A DNA stretch of 60,166 bases, taken from contig NW_006920416.1 in the NCBI RefSeq assembly GCF_000344685.1, positions 1,141,571 to 1,201,736 on the forward strand, written 5' to 3'. Position numbers and translations under genes: made by a program. This DNA is from Gloeophyllum trabeum ATCC 11539 (taxonomy: Eukaryota > Basidiomycota > Agaricomycetes > Gloeophyllales > Gloeophyllaceae). A model generated the notes under the pieces. That model was given only the letters and a program-made list of their open reading frames with translations, was not told where the DNA came from and ran no database searches. Positions 35,240-47,801 of this stretch are shown in pieces; positions within the stretch are counted from its first letter, which is position 1; each line of letters begins with the position of its first letter.

Positions 35240-36458
35240 TCACTCCGAGTAACTCTCAGTGACATCCGTTTCCTTGATGTCCTCGATGATCCTCCGAACG
35301 CGCTCGTAGACCGCAAACACAACCGCCTGACCGGGTGCCACGCGAAGCACCCGAGGTGTTATTCCCTTATAGAAGGAGCGAACGCCTTCTTGTTTCCACA
35401 TGTCCTGAGCAATCGCCATTATACGCTGAGCCGCCGACACTCCCGGTGTAGCAGGAGATTTCTGTAAACCTATATCTCTGCATTAGCTTACGTCTCAATC
35501 ATGGGGCTCATGGACGTACGAGTCTTGATGGTATCTATCGGAGCGTTGGAAAAGGGCCCCATGGCGCCGGATATTAGTCCAATGAGCATGTGTTGGTATG
35601 AAGGTAGGTCGGTCAATTCAGGTTGCTTATTATGTGCAAACTTCTTCAGCTGTTGATATGCCGTAAAGTTAGCGCCTATGGCTCATGTCAGATGGCGCGA
35701 GTAGCTCGTGAAGTAATATTTGCGCACCCTGGTTCGTGGCTTGTCTGATTGCCGTGAGTGTAACACCGCGATACAAGGCTGATACGCCTTCTTCCTTTAG
35801 GATCATGTACACTGCATGGGCAGCGTTCCGGTATCTGGGTACGTCCATGGGATCTGCCAAGGAATGATACTGCGCTTGTAATCGAATCTTGACCACCTCC
35901 ATGGGTGTCACCACCAGCACTGCCTCCGTTGTTCCCGCACCCAGACCAGCTACGCAAAGGGATGTAAGATGAGGATGAGCGCATACGACTATAGACCGGC
36001 ACTAACCTAAAAAGACGCTCCCCATGCTCGCTTTCCCTGTCTCTTTATTTGATAGCCAATCCTTGTACGCCTCAAAGCTCGCGAACCGCACAGCCATCTT
36101 GGGGACGATTCCACCGAGTACAGCACCAAGACCCTTATACAAGGCTAAAGGGGTTTCTCTTTTGACGATGTATGCACCCGTTGCGATGAACCCCCGCGAC
36201 TTCGTCTATAGTACGTATCATCAGATTAGATAGCATAGTACGGAGGTATCCCACACGTACCCCTGGTGCTCGACCGGATCGCGAGAGTTGCATTCGCACT
36301 TTGATGGTGTCCAAGGGTTGACAACATAGCTAGCCGAGTCAGTTTACGGCTGACAGGGGCACAACAAGCGAACATACTGCCTCCATGGCACCAGCAATCC
36401 CTCCTGCGGTGATGTGGGTGGCGAACCCGACCTGTTTCTTGTCGCCGGATCGTGACAT
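35240..36458 (-). CDS. SFC1: Mitochondrial succinate-fumarate carrier
   Basis: Inner-membrane antiporter that brings cytosolic succinate in for fumarate. It is needed for growth on C2 compounds because it links the glyoxylate cycle and gluconeogenesis. Six exons (36458-36378, 36329-36261, 36205-36007, 35949-35728, 35675-35520, 35469-35240) give 318 aa. All three carrier signatures are present: QPLDTIKVRMQ, TPMEVVKIRLQ and APIDTIKTRLQ. The KMAVRFASFEAYKDWL and RQATNQGANFTAY stretches are typical of the Sfc1/Acr1 branch. A TATATA-containing motif lies about 62 bp upstream of the ATG (36519-36526). An in-frame alternative reading of the first intron is a shadow. Confidence 0.92.
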
Positions 36459-37611
36459 GCTGTAGTGTGGACTCAACCAAGGGGTGGAACCGAGTTCAGG
36501 GACCTCTCTCAGCACCGCCTATATAGCTCCTGGGCTCCGGAGTGATACCATGACTTCAGACAGAGGCTGCTTGAATGCGGGGTAGCACGTGAAAACAATT
36601 GAAGCGCACCTTGCCCCTATTGCTCCCCCGCATTCGTGCTTCGGGGGAGCCGCCTAGCTTCCGCCCCTCCGATATTGCCGTCGTCGAACCCGCTGCCCGC
36701 TCTCCTCCCGATGTTTGACTGGCCTCGGCCACGAATGTCTCCGCAGCCACCATCACCCATCAAGTCAAGATGTCGGAAACCCGTGTGCGCTTTTGCCATG
36801 AGTATCGCTTGCTGGTCTAGCGAGCTACTTAGGCAGACTACTGAGGTGCAGGGTGGAATGGGTGAAGGGTACACATGATTAGCGCATCATCCTTGTACCA
36901 GAGCAGACTTGGCTGTCGCGTCTAGCCTGACGTAAATGGCACTCGGGACGCGCTGCGCGGCGAGGCGGAATATCGTTGTGGCGGCTGGCCGTAGGCCACA
37001 AGCACTCGAAGCTTGATCAATCGGGTTCCACTGGTGAATTATTTTGTACTGCACTACAGTCGAGAAAGCCTGAATGTGCTGATGATATAACCCCATGCCC
37101 GACTAGAATGCTTTGAAGAGAGGGAATAACCTGTGCGGGAAACACGTGAATGAAGTCAAGTACCGGCTATCTGAGCAGTTGGTGCAAGTCCGGATGGTGA
37201 CTGGTGCGTCCTAGTCTTACGAGTGATAGTTCATGACGAGTCTAGGATGCTTTCATGAGAAGATCTCTCATCACTGGCATTCTTAGGTTTGGGTCTCTAC
37301 ATGCTAAACATAGAGGCTTGCTATTAATACGCCTCTACGAGTTTGCACTATGTACTGAGTGCCAGATCTGTCCCCCCACATCTCTCGCTGGTAATTTAGA
37401 ACGTTATCTGTGCAAAAGAATGAGCGATGTCGCTACGGCGCGTTATCGCCGACTACCGCCCCCATCGACGGCGAGAAGTTATGTCTGCAGTGACACTGAC
37501 CGGTACCAGATACCGGACAATACCTCTGTTAGCACCGCACAGATAGGCGGAGGATTCTGGCTGCCCTTATGAACACTGTGTGACCGGAGGAGTAGGAAGA
37601 TCTGCTGGTAT
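36459..37611. other. Intergenic stretch
   Basis: Holds the SFC1 promoter at its left end. The remainder carries only short open frames, and I see no gene or repeat. Confidence 0.45.
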
Positions 37612-38910
37612 TCATACACTGAACCTACTATTGGGCTGAGACTGCGTTCTATTCAACCCATCTGGACTCTTCAGATCCTCTATATCTTTTTCCATTGGTC
37701 TTCGGTCAAAGGGTGCCGGGAAGATCTTGTGCTGTGCGTATGCGGCCAAGGGACTGGCGGGCAAGAGTCATCAGCACAACACCAGTGGGCAGGATATCAT
37801 AGTGGACGTACGTGACCGCCAATGAAGCGCCCAGAATTATCACAGTAGTTATGGGAGGCTGGTATCCGTTGCCGATCAGATCCTATGATTTCCCGTTTGA
37901 GACCGTGGTCAGAAAGACAGTGACAGTGGGCTGCGTACTGCAAGATGAGCTGAATTTCTGTCGAATAAAAATCGCAAGCCACGACTCATTCCGGTCTGCT
38001 TATTTAGGAGCAGATCGACGCCAAGGGCGGTCAGGAACGTCCCAGAAGACGCAGAGCAAAGTGTCTGCAGGTTTTCGTTAGTATCGCGACGAAACGACGG
38101 TCAGGAACGTACTATTGCAACGCGCTGCTTTGTTATCACTAAGAGCCCTCCGATCACCCCTGTTAACGCGACGACCATCCAGTTAACAAAAAACACTGGG
38201 ATTAGGAGGTTGGCTCGTAGAAGTGCGAGACGGATCCCCGTCGCTGCTCCCCCGCCGAGGCCGAGCAGAGTTATTCCTGCTATTCGCGCGAAATCGAAGA
38301 AGCCGAGGCTGAAACCCCCGGCGTACATTCCGAAGACTATGAGAGTGATGGCCTCATCCGATATGTCCGGAACGCCCATCGTATTGATGATAGCAGCCCA
38401 ACCTGCACGCGACCAATGAGCGGACTAAGCACGACAGGTAAGACCCTCATGGCTGGGTCAACTCGAACTGGGATATTACATCGGAAGCCCGACATGTTCA
38501 AGTAGATCCAGTCTTACGAAGCCCAAATCATCGTACTCACCGCATACTGCTAGTGACAGACCTATGGCGGCAGCAACAGTCACACGCCATCCACGAATTC
38601 CAGCAATGGCGAGAGGTACGCCATTAACGAAAGCGAAGAGAAGCCATAGGATTGCTGCAATAGAGAAAGCCGAGCCGCTTCCATCTGATGCGGGTCCTTG
38701 GGCTATAAATTGAAGGGTAACAGAGTCGATTATTGCGATCTTGCCATCTCTATACTCGACGACGGCTTTCCGAGGATAAATAGCGGGGTGGATATTCAAA
38801 GGGCTTAATGGAATGGGTATTGCTAAGGCTGGTAAGGTCTGTATGAAGTTGGACATGAAGATAAAAGTAAACAAAAGGGGTGGCAGTCGTGGCCCGCACG
38901 ACCGCCGCAT
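37612..38910 (-). CDS. TM198-like (DUF4203) multi-pass membrane protein
   Basis: Five exons (38910-38541, 38402-38113, 38064-37939, 37882-37812, 37753-37612) give about 332 aa. An N-terminal hydrophobic segment behaves like a signal peptide (MRRSCGPRLPPLLFTFIF). A short lumenal part with VEYRDGKIAIIDSVTLQ follows, then about six to seven helices (SIAAILWLLFAFVNG, VTVAAAIGLSLAV, LIVFGMYAGGFSLGFF, GITLLGLGGGAATGI, LIPVFFVNWMVVALTG). The conserved GTFLTALGVDLLLNKQ... GLRFLFDRNSAHL stretch and a charged tail complete it. The helix pattern and the GTF..ALG.DL.. motif match the fungal TM7S3/TM198-like family, whose function is not known. Exons 3-5 are short and easily missed because exon 2 can read into an in-frame stop. 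An upstream in-frame ATG at 38925 is an alternative start. Confidence 0.78.
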
Positions 38911-39326
38911 GTCTGGTTCCTCCAATATACCGGAAGTTTTAGACTTCTTGAGGAGATCGAAAAGGCCCTGCCCGACAGAGAAATCGAAAGGTACCAGTTA
39001 ACGTTGGTGATCTCAGCACCGTAAGACCATCCTTCGCAGCCGATTCAGCAAGCCTAGTCCGCCCGAATGCAGCCCATGGAGGAGTAGCGGAGGAGGATGG
39101 TGAGGACAGCGAAGCACTTTATTATATTGTTTTCATACACACCGCCTAGTGATGGCTCTTCGGACGTATCGATGACCGTAGCTATCCTGGGCTGTGTTGC
39201 TATGATGGTGTTATTCGAAGCCACCGAGACCATACTTGGCAGGTGCCAAACAACGCGTAAACAACGCGTCCAAATTACATTAATCTAAGTTCGCTGCGAG
39301 CCAAGGACATCCTCTAGCCTGTCGCC
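38911..39326. other. Divergent promoter region
   Basis: About 0.4 kb between the start codons of the TM198-like gene (-) and the HAUS3-like gene (+). It is probably a shared bidirectional promoter. No other gene is seen. Confidence 0.5.
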
Positions 39327-41584
39327 ATGGCTGATCGGTTTTCTGACATTGTTTCATGTTTGGGAGGGCCTGCAGTCACACCCAGCGACATCGAGTGGGT
39401 AGTCGATCTACCGGCAGGAAAGCAGCTTGTAGATTGGATTGTGGCCCAAGTCGAAGGGGCCCCCGAGTCCGATGAGGCTATCTCACAACTATCGAACGAA
39501 CAAGGGCTCAAGGCATGTTTGAGTGATATCGCACTCGAGACTGAGGAGCTGGAGACGTAAGTACCAGTTCATCATTCCATTGGTAATACGAAGCATCCAT
39601 CTGCTCTGGCACTGGCAATCCTCACCTAGTCTTCGCCGAGGCAGGCCCTACAGTCCAATACGTCTTGTGAAAATGGCGCCACTGTAGACTGACGCGATGC
39701 CATTCCACAGGCTGCGCAAGGCGCAACAGCTCAATTTAGCTGTGCAAGATTCTGACCAATGGTTGCTCTCAAAGTATCTCAGCCCCTCGCGTCTTAGGTG
39801 AGGGTTTGCGCCACACTATCGCTCTCGCATACCTCAAAGGTGACTGCCTAGGTCACGTCAATTATATATGGATTCTGAGACTGCCATCCTGCAAGCCGAA
39901 GCCAAAGATCTCCGGCATCGTCTACAGACAATGAAGTACGCACTCTCGCACCGAGGATTTAACCCCTCATTCACTTAGTACAACGTACAGGTCGGCTTGT
40001 AATACTGCCAAACAGACTCTGAAAGACCTAAGCCACGAAATTAAGGGAGCCGATACATCGATACACAACGGGCAAGAACGCCTGTCTGAGCTTTCCATCA
40101 ATGTTTGCGCTATTGAATCGCATGTCTTGATTTCGTCTGCTTGATTATTGTATTTCCAGGCAGATACAGCGGTCTCATCTTCCCTGGATGCCGCACAGCG
40201 GCTTTTTCGCGCTCTTCTCTCCAAGGACAAACCCAAATCGGTAATGGTCAGCCGGTAAGGTTTTCCTCTCCAGCTACGGACAGCATTATCATACTTATGA
40301 TGTTTCTTTCCCTGTCGTTATGGAAGAGCTATAGACGAATGCCTACAGAGTCTGGCCAGCATGCGTTCGGACATTATCCACAGGCACGAGGTACAGAAGC
40401 ACAATCTCAAGGCATTCCAAGATTACCTACCTGGTCCTCAAGAAGTCGAGGCGGAGGCGTCGAGGCTACAGTCATCTTTACTGTCAGACAAGGTTGCTCC
40501 CATGGCCGTGGTGCAAGAGTTACAGTCCGTCTGCGGACATCTCGAACGTTTAGACGATGACCATGGCAGAGAATTACTGGAACGAATGATTGAGGAAGAA
40601 GATAGCCAACCAGCTGTTATCGGAAAGTTGGCCGAAGAAGTAAGATCCCAGCTCCAGAATGCCTGGCTCGCGGATCAAGTAGCGGTTCTGCAAGCCCAAG
40701 GAGAAATACTAGATATGGTCAGCAACGTCCTGCATGAATGTGACTGAATTTATGATATGTCTCCTTCGCAGACAATAACAGACTTTGAGCAAAATCTAAT
40801 TCCGCCAATAACTCAACTGTACCAGAGTCTTTCCCTGTCAGATGCTCGCGCTCGTGAGGCTGAAGCATTGGTATCAGCACTGGTCGAAGAAATTGAAGAG
40901 ATCGCGGATGATGTCCAGGACGTGAAGAATACGCGTTCATCTGACATTGCGGAGTTTGGAACCACAAGAGAATCTGAGGATGCGCGGCTAGAAGCTCGCA
41001 TAAAGGAGATCTTAGTACGGCTGGACGGTACGATATGCAGCTTTCGAGTAACAGAGCACACAAGTATTCATGGTTACACAGAATCTCGAGTCGAAGACAG
41101 TACACCGTTGGTCCTTCTTGACAGAAACGATATTCTGTTACAATTGCGAGCAATCCAGGAAAAGTCGCATAATTGGGTCAATCGGGAGGCCGTCTGGGTC
41201 ACGAATTTACCACTTAGTCTGAATGAAGTGTGAGTAGTCAGCTGCTAATTCATAGGTGATTGGGCTCACCTTGATCCGCGAACCTGAACTTGAATGCAGC
41301 ACCGCGGGCCACGGTGCCTTACTCTCCACTGCATACCAGAACTCACATGTGAATACTTCCGCTCCGTTCAGTGTCCCCATGGAAGTGGCAGACCTTGCAC
41401 AAGACGCCGAGCGTAGAATTGCAGAACTGCGAGCCAGTATCGATATCCTCACGAAGGTCAGCTCTCTTATAGTGCTCCTTGTACGTGTACCTTGACGTTG
41501 ACTTTGGACTAGGACACCGAACTTGACGAGAGGAAAAGCCATAAGCTAAAGCAATTTGTTGAGAAGTGGGTAGCACCAAGATAG
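39327..41584 (+). CDS. Coiled-coil protein, possible augmin HAUS3 homologue
   Basis: Ten exons (39327-39556, 39711-39797, 39852-39935, 39991-40102, 40160-40254, 40327-40717, 40772-41027, 41055-41229, 41300-41456, 41513-41584) join in phase to give 552 aa. It is almost entirely coiled coil after about residue 60. The N-terminus (SDIEWVVDLPAGKQLVDWIVAQ, then NEQGLKACLSDI, ALETEELETLRKAQQL) and the QWLLSKYLSPSR segment resemble the HAUS augmin-like complex subunit 3 N-terminal domain. Augmin nucleates microtubules from existing spindle microtubules and is known in filamentous fungi. The similarity is one of pattern more than identity, so another spindle or kinetochore coiled-coil protein is possible. 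Some exons are tiny, so an automatic model may split this gene. Confidence 0.5.
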
Positions 41585-41819
41585 ACTCTCCTCGGCCCCT
41601 TGTGGTCCTTATGTTCGCGAGGCCTAGGAACGCGTCCGACTCCGAACGCGATCGGAACGCGCAAGGGTCGCGTTTCATTAGAAGTGTCATATTTCCCACG
41701 GAGTTCATGTCGTCTCCGCTACGTTCAGTTCCGCTACAGTACTGCCCTTCACCAAGTCTCCTAGTACTATACGAAAAGATAACCATCAATCCGACGTCCC
41801 AGCGCGCTTGAGTCTTTGC

Positions 41820-44800
41820 ATGTCAGTGAAACCAGCTTCCGATAGCCAGGACGGTGAGGTTGGTCATGTGCTATATACCGAAATACTTCTTGGTCTACAG
41901 CCGCCACACACTACTCTAGGAGGCCTATTCCAAAGCAACCAGAGCAGAACTCCAGAAGAATTGGGACTCTGCGTTTCGACTCTACGTTCGCGCCGTAGAA
42001 TGCTACTTACATGCAAGTCGCAAGGCCACTGACGACGCGATTCGAGTGGAATACAAGGCTCGCGCCGCGAAGTCTCTGGAGAGAGCTGAGAAGATCAAGC
42101 AGTTGAAACGGAACGTTGCGCCCGTACCAGTGGACAGATTCTCCCAGCGCAAGTCATGTTCTTCACAAGTATTCCGCTCCTCAATCTGAAGGGTACCGCG
42201 CCATCAGAATATCAGTATTATGTACTCGATAAGTCATCTGTTATAAACGGCCTTCGATTCGAACTCTGGGACAGATCCACCTCGAAAGGCAGGTAAGGAT
42301 GAGATGTCAAATCTAGTCGAGCTGGGTGATCTTATTTGATATTGACACATCAGCGAGGGACAACCAGGATTCTCCCCTGAGCAGGTCGCCTGCTCAGCGG
42401 AATACCAGAGACCGCAAGACCTCTCACCTCATTGCCAAGTAGCTACCGCATCTCTCATGCCCCATGATATTACGCAGCATCTCGTGTCAGATTGCTCCGT
42501 GAGTTCGTCGCTCGCAGTTTGCGTGGAGCATGCTAGACGATTTGGCACCAAGGTCAGCAAGCTGGGAACGACAGATGTCTACTGCTTACATATTGCGCTT
42601 TGTAAAGCTAGGGCTCTCTTCTTTGTACCCACAAGATACACAGGGTGTTCCTTGCGCGCCTGCTGACGGGAAGCACGCAGCAAGGTTCCTCTTTAATGGC
42701 GCATATCGCCGGGCGAGTGCGACCCATTCTCCACTCTCTATTGTTGAACTGACAGAGAGGATTCTAGATAAGTAAGGCGGGCATTCCGATCGTTGCGTTG
42801 GACTCATATTTCACTAGCTTTCGATGACAAGTTACCGTACTCGTCGGACGGAATTCCGTTATGTATGTCTGCTATATCGAAAGGTCAACTCTGGCCTTCG
42901 CTACTTGGGAAAGGGGTACGTTGTCTGCAGTTAGAATTTCTACTCGCCTAATAGCCTTGCAGTATATGAAGCTTATGGGAGGATATGATTTTCCTGGGTC
43001 GTGAGCCAAAGGACGTCTATCATTGTGGCGCCGTTTCCTCATCACATTCGACAGTAATTCGAGCATTGACTTGCAGTAAGGTTTCTCTGACGTCAGTTTT
43101 AACCGCTACCTACGCTTTGTTCAGTGCAATAACTGGGTGGATACCTGAACATTTGGAGTTCCACAGGTATACTACCCTTCGTTATGTGACGGCCAACTGC
43201 TGAGTTGTATATAGTCCCACTTTTGAGCGCGAGAATACCTGGAGTCGCCTTGTCGCTGGGTTTAATGAAGGTAAAGTCACACTGTACTGCGACTTCTTCA
43301 GTCGATGCTCATTCTACTCAGGGCGGTGCATTGCCACTGTAGGTACAGATAAGAAGAGTAATATAGTATGGAACGGTCGTACACTACTGCCGGCTCACTG
43401 TTACGCTGTTATCGGTGCGTCCGTTCCGTATCTATACCGAACCCCTTCCATGTTTTGTAAATAGATATCCACGAGGTCGGCGGCGAACGCGTGTTGACCT
43501 TACTGGACCCTCTTATCCCTTGTGAGTCTTGGGAAAGTGGTGAAGGGCAGACCTGCACGAACGGCATTGACAGTCAGTCCCGTGCGTCACTATACGTCCT
43601 GGTGAACGGCGTCAACGCTGACAAGCATTAGGAGCTTGGCAAATATCGTGGGACGACGCTTGTCATGTGTTGCATAGTATATATCTTAGCTGGGATCCTT
43701 CGCTCTTTCCTAACCAGTTGACGTTCCACGGGTAGGTGCAGTTGTTGCCTCAATTGAGATAAAATTCACCGTCAATGCACAGAATATGGAAGCCGGAGTC
43801 GAGCGAAAATGAACTTAAGAGTCAGCCCGAGCGATAAATGGACGGAGGTGCTGACCCTGATACTACGAATTCACAGCGGCATATGATCACTTGCGCCTGC
43901 AGGTGTCCTCTCCTGTTGACTGCGAGCTGTGGGTAGTGCTGACAAGACATGTCGTCGATCGGCGGAGAATATCGGAGTACATTGCTTTGCGAGTAGAACA
44001 GGACGATAGTCTGAGCGATCAAGCGTCATTGCAAAAATTAGCTTCGCAGGTCAGTAGGAAGAAAATATGCCAAGCTGCTCTGATGGATCAACGTGTCTGT
44101 AGGGCATGTACACCAATAGTCCCCATACGTCGGTCAGTGCTGTCCACAGAACGTTCGCAGATCGGCTCTGACCAGCTACAGGCGCGGATTCGTTTGCAAG
44201 GTCCTGAAGACATCATCTCCATATTAATCTCATACGAGGGGCTTTTCGAAGAAACTGCTTATACAGTGACCGCATATTCCACCGTCCCACTAAGCTGGGA
44301 CCGGTCGACGCCACCTCCAACGTACGTCAAGAAGGTAACACCGTCTATCTGATCATGTTCCGATGCACTTACACTGATACCCGCGTCGTAGATGGAGGGC
44401 ATCCTAACTATGAAAAATGCCGGTGGCAGCTGTGTCCACCCTACGTTCATGCTCAACCCACAATACCATCTCCGCATCCAATCTGATACGAATACGCGGG
44501 ACTCGAAGTCCAAGGGTGGACGTAAGGCCACGGTGGAGTTCTTGCTGCAGGGCGACAGAAGTCTACCCCTCAACTTGACCGTCCTATGGTCTGAAGGACA
44601 GCGCGTGACTGAGTCAGCACTCCCCTCCGTCATCATTGCATGATTCTGAACCAGTCTATCCAGACTCAGCCCGAACGATATCGCGGTGGGTTCAGGGCCA
44701 TACAGCTACGGACTGGCTCATGCCCGGAAGGACCTGCCCCGTAAGTAGAGTGATGATTGCGCGGTATCAGACTAATGGATCTGGGTAGCGGGGGAATACA

Positions 44801-45427
44801 CGCTCGTCGTCTCCGCATTCGAGCCCGACCAGCAGGGGAAGTTCTCGCTGCAAGTAGCAAGCAACCGTCCATTCGAGCTCGAGCCGATCCCGCAAGAGGG
44901 CGCGGGGATGTACACCAAGACCGTGCGGGGTACCTGGTCAGTACGGCTCCATTATCACCCACGACGTATTCATGAAGAGGTGAACTTTCAATGATGCGTT
45001 CGCAGGGACCATGAAACTGCTGCCGGCGCGGCGCCTTTTAACCGCTACTTCTCGAATCCACAGTACGAGCTGCACGTCAAATCGCAAACCCAAGTGAAGT
45101 TCGTGCTGCATCCCCTACCTCCTTATACCTAACCTCGCCCTTACATCCACAATCTCTCGTAGGATCCGCCTGCAGCTCGCCCAGCCCTCGCCCCTCCCCG
45201 CACTCAACGTCTCCCTCTTCCGCGAGACCTCCGAGTCGTCGCCCGCGCGCGTCCTCACCTCCGGGCCCTACGCCGACGCGGTGTGCGGTGTGCTCACACC
45301 GCAGATAACGCTCGCCCCGGGCACGTATCTCCTGGTGCCGAGCACGTACGAGCCCGGGTGCAGGGTCCCGTTTCGCGTGATCGTGTACAGCACGGCTGCA
45401 GGAGTGACGCTAGGGCGACGGAAGTGA
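41820..45427 (+). CDS. RIM13: Calpain-like cysteine protease, PalB/Rim13 family
   Basis: Protease of the alkaline-pH (Pal/Rim) pathway that processes the PacC/Rim101 transcription factor at ESCRT sites. The start (MSVKPASDSQD) leads into an MIT domain (KNWDSAFRLYVRAVECYLHAS... AAKSLERAEKIKQL). Next come a calpain core with QHLVSDCSVSSSL (catalytic Cys, about 42490) and HALTGWIPEHLEF, then LLPAHCYAVIDIHEV (catalytic His, about 43395). Two C2-like C-terminal domains end in LRLQLAQ... PFRVIVYS. More than ten short exons are used. The exon 1 donor (GAG|gttggt, 41858) is a best guess. Where the calpain triad Asn is expected after the His block, this sequence reads LLDP, an Asp. The stop lies 18 bp inside the convergent RIT1 coding region. 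Confidence 0.85.
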
Positions 45428-47208
45428 GTTGGTGGGGAAAGAGCGGAAGGAGGGGGAGGTGAGGAGGAACTCGTTGACTCGCTTGAGGGTCGTGCGCGAA
45501 GGGTTTGCGCGCGCCTGGCTGGAAATGATCCACTGGAGGCGGGTGCGGATAGTCTGCTTGTCTATGTAACCGTGAAATTATTACGACGGCAATATGAAGG
45601 GCATTGTATTTACCAGCTGTGCTTTTGCCGTCGGGGACGAGTCTGCCCTCATCATTGAAGAACCTTTGCAAGGCCACGAGCGCGACGCCGACGCTAGTGT
45701 CCGTGCCCTCGTCGCACGCTATGCATACCTTCCTCCCCGCGCGCAGGGCGGAGCCTATGAACGACACAGATTGCGGCAGGACGATTTCGAGGAAGTGCAG
45801 CTGGCCTTTCTTCCCTGGCGGGGTGCGCAAACGCAGCACGTTTGGCTCCGAGTCACTGGCCTCGGCGATATCGTTCGTGATGATGACATACGCCATTGTG
45901 GCAGAATCGCCTTCGGCAGGGGGTGAAGCGTCCGGTAGGGTGGTAGGGAGGTCGGACGTCCTGCATATAAGCAGGGCGCCTGACACTTGTCGAATAGGTA
46001 CCGGGGGCGCCGTCCAGTCATTGCGGACCTCCCGAGCGCGATGGATGCGATCCTGCGTGACAAGCTCGTCAACTAGGGCAGGGAGCTCGGCACGGGTGCA
46101 ATTCAGGAGGCGGTCCTTGTGCGCCCAGAAGATGCTGGGAGTGAGGCCCTGCGGTGTACGGGTCAGCATCGGCACACATGCCCGTGAGGACGCGGCAACG
46201 GACCTTACCCCACAATTCATGGTCGTCGCCCGAGCCCTGGACGTACGCGAACCCCGCTTGTCGTCGTTCTATTCCGGCATCCACCCGCTTCGACGCGGAG
46301 ACGCAGAGGACGAGAATGAAGCCCTCGGGCAGGCGCGGGAAGACGGACGTTGACGGAGTAAGCCATAGCGGGCGGAGGGGGTGCGGGAGATGGGGGAGGG
46401 CGTACGATGAGTCCTGGTGGAATATTGGTATGCATCAGCTTCCTTGTATGTGAAGGATAAGGGAAGGGAAGTTGCGCACTGCGAGCGAGCGCGCCCACGC
46501 GTCAAGGTGTTCCTCGATCTGCTGGGCCTCCTGCGCGCTCACCGTCCCGGGTGGTGTGTACAGCCGTGTGTCCCAGCTGTCTGGGTCGAGGAGTCCCTGG
46601 CGCAGGCGCACCGCGCGGTTGAGTACGGCGCACCAAATGGGAACGGTCTTGGAGAGCGCATCGGGCATGCGCTTGCCGGCCCGCGTGGAGTCTACGAGGA
46701 TCATTCTAATGTCGGATACGTTTATGTTCGTGATTGGATGAGTGAGTGAATGGATGAAGGAGTAGAGCGGGCACGACGTACCCATTGTGCTCGACAGCGA
46801 GGGGCAGAAGATGCAAGTTCGGGCGTCGCAGGTTAAAGCTCCAGTTCCCGAAGTGGCCGTCGGTGGACTTGAAGTACGCCGCGATGTCGGCTGCTGCCTG
46901 TGTTTGCTCCGTTGAACTTATTCGATGCCAAGGAAGGACGAAAAATGTACAGACTATGCTGGGATCCGTGTACCATGCTCCACAGCGTAGGTTAGCTACA
47001 TACAGACGATCCAGTCAGAGCCTATTCGTAAGACCAGGCGACACTTACGGAGGATGGGTAATAATGGATACGTGCGATGCACCTCATTGACAAAGGTAAT
47101 GTCTTCTGCAACTGAATGGAGGCGGTTGTAGATATCCAAAGATTCTTTTCGGAGGAGAGCGAGGGCCTCCGCTTGTGCATTTCGAGTGTCGAAGGATATT
47201 CCATCCAT
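45410..47208 (-). CDS. RIT1: tRNA A64-2'-O-ribosylphosphate transferase
   Basis: Modifies position 64 of initiator tRNA-Met, blocking its use in elongation. Seven exons (47208-47049, 46995-46955, 46897-46782, 46705-46480, 46413-46204, 46148-45614, 45561-45410) give 479 aa. Recognisable blocks are the N-terminal RKESLDIYNRLHSVAEDITFV, NLRCGAWY, and the signature YFKSTDGHFGNWSFNLRRPNLHLL. Others are ILVDSTRAGKRMPDALSKTVPIWCAVLNRA, IFWAHKDRLL, and the C-terminal catalytic-domain part VCIACDEGTDTSVGVALVALQRFF. A terminal Arg-rich helix DKQTIRTRLQWI follows. The last exon runs into the 3' end of the calpain gene on the other strand. The upstream region is shared with the divergent KRI1 gene. Confidence 0.92.
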
Positions 47209-47801
47209 CGATGCTTTTACGATGAGCTCAAGTGCGACATTGATGACATTAGACGAACTTACAATATTTGATACTATATTAGGGTTGAAGAGTGCTCGAG
47301 TAGACCAACTAAAAGTAGTAGGTGGCAAATTGTGGATCTGTCAGGGCACCTTGTATGAAGGGCAGAAGTACCTTTGACAGAGTGTGCACAGGAAAATCTG
47401 CTTGACAGTGAAGAAGGGTTCAAAGTGAGCAGCAACAATCTGTACCTATAGACATAAGCACTGGGAGGTGCAGTCTGAATAGCCAGCCAATCAAAGCCTC
47501 AGAAGGACCTGTAAATATTGCCAGTGATTAACCTTTTGCCCTTCCGGATCCTGGGACTTTAATCCCACCATAGAAACAACTACCAGTATATCATCAGTAT
47601 CGAAGGGCCCACCTGCTTGACGATGAACAGAAATCCAAGGAAATTCAAGGAAACCCCTTCAAGGTGAGATTCAAGAGGATTCAAGTTGGAGCACCGCCGT
47701 CACACCATGTCACGCAGACACGTGAAAGTCAGGTGAAGCGGACGATACTCGATCGACTCCAAGTCGAAATTCGGAATATTTGGGACGCCCTCATCACCGC
47801 T
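47209..47801. other. Divergent promoter region RIT1/KRI1
   Basis: 593 bp between the start codons of two genes for translation and ribosome biogenesis. This arrangement suits co-regulation. No other gene is seen. Confidence 0.55.
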
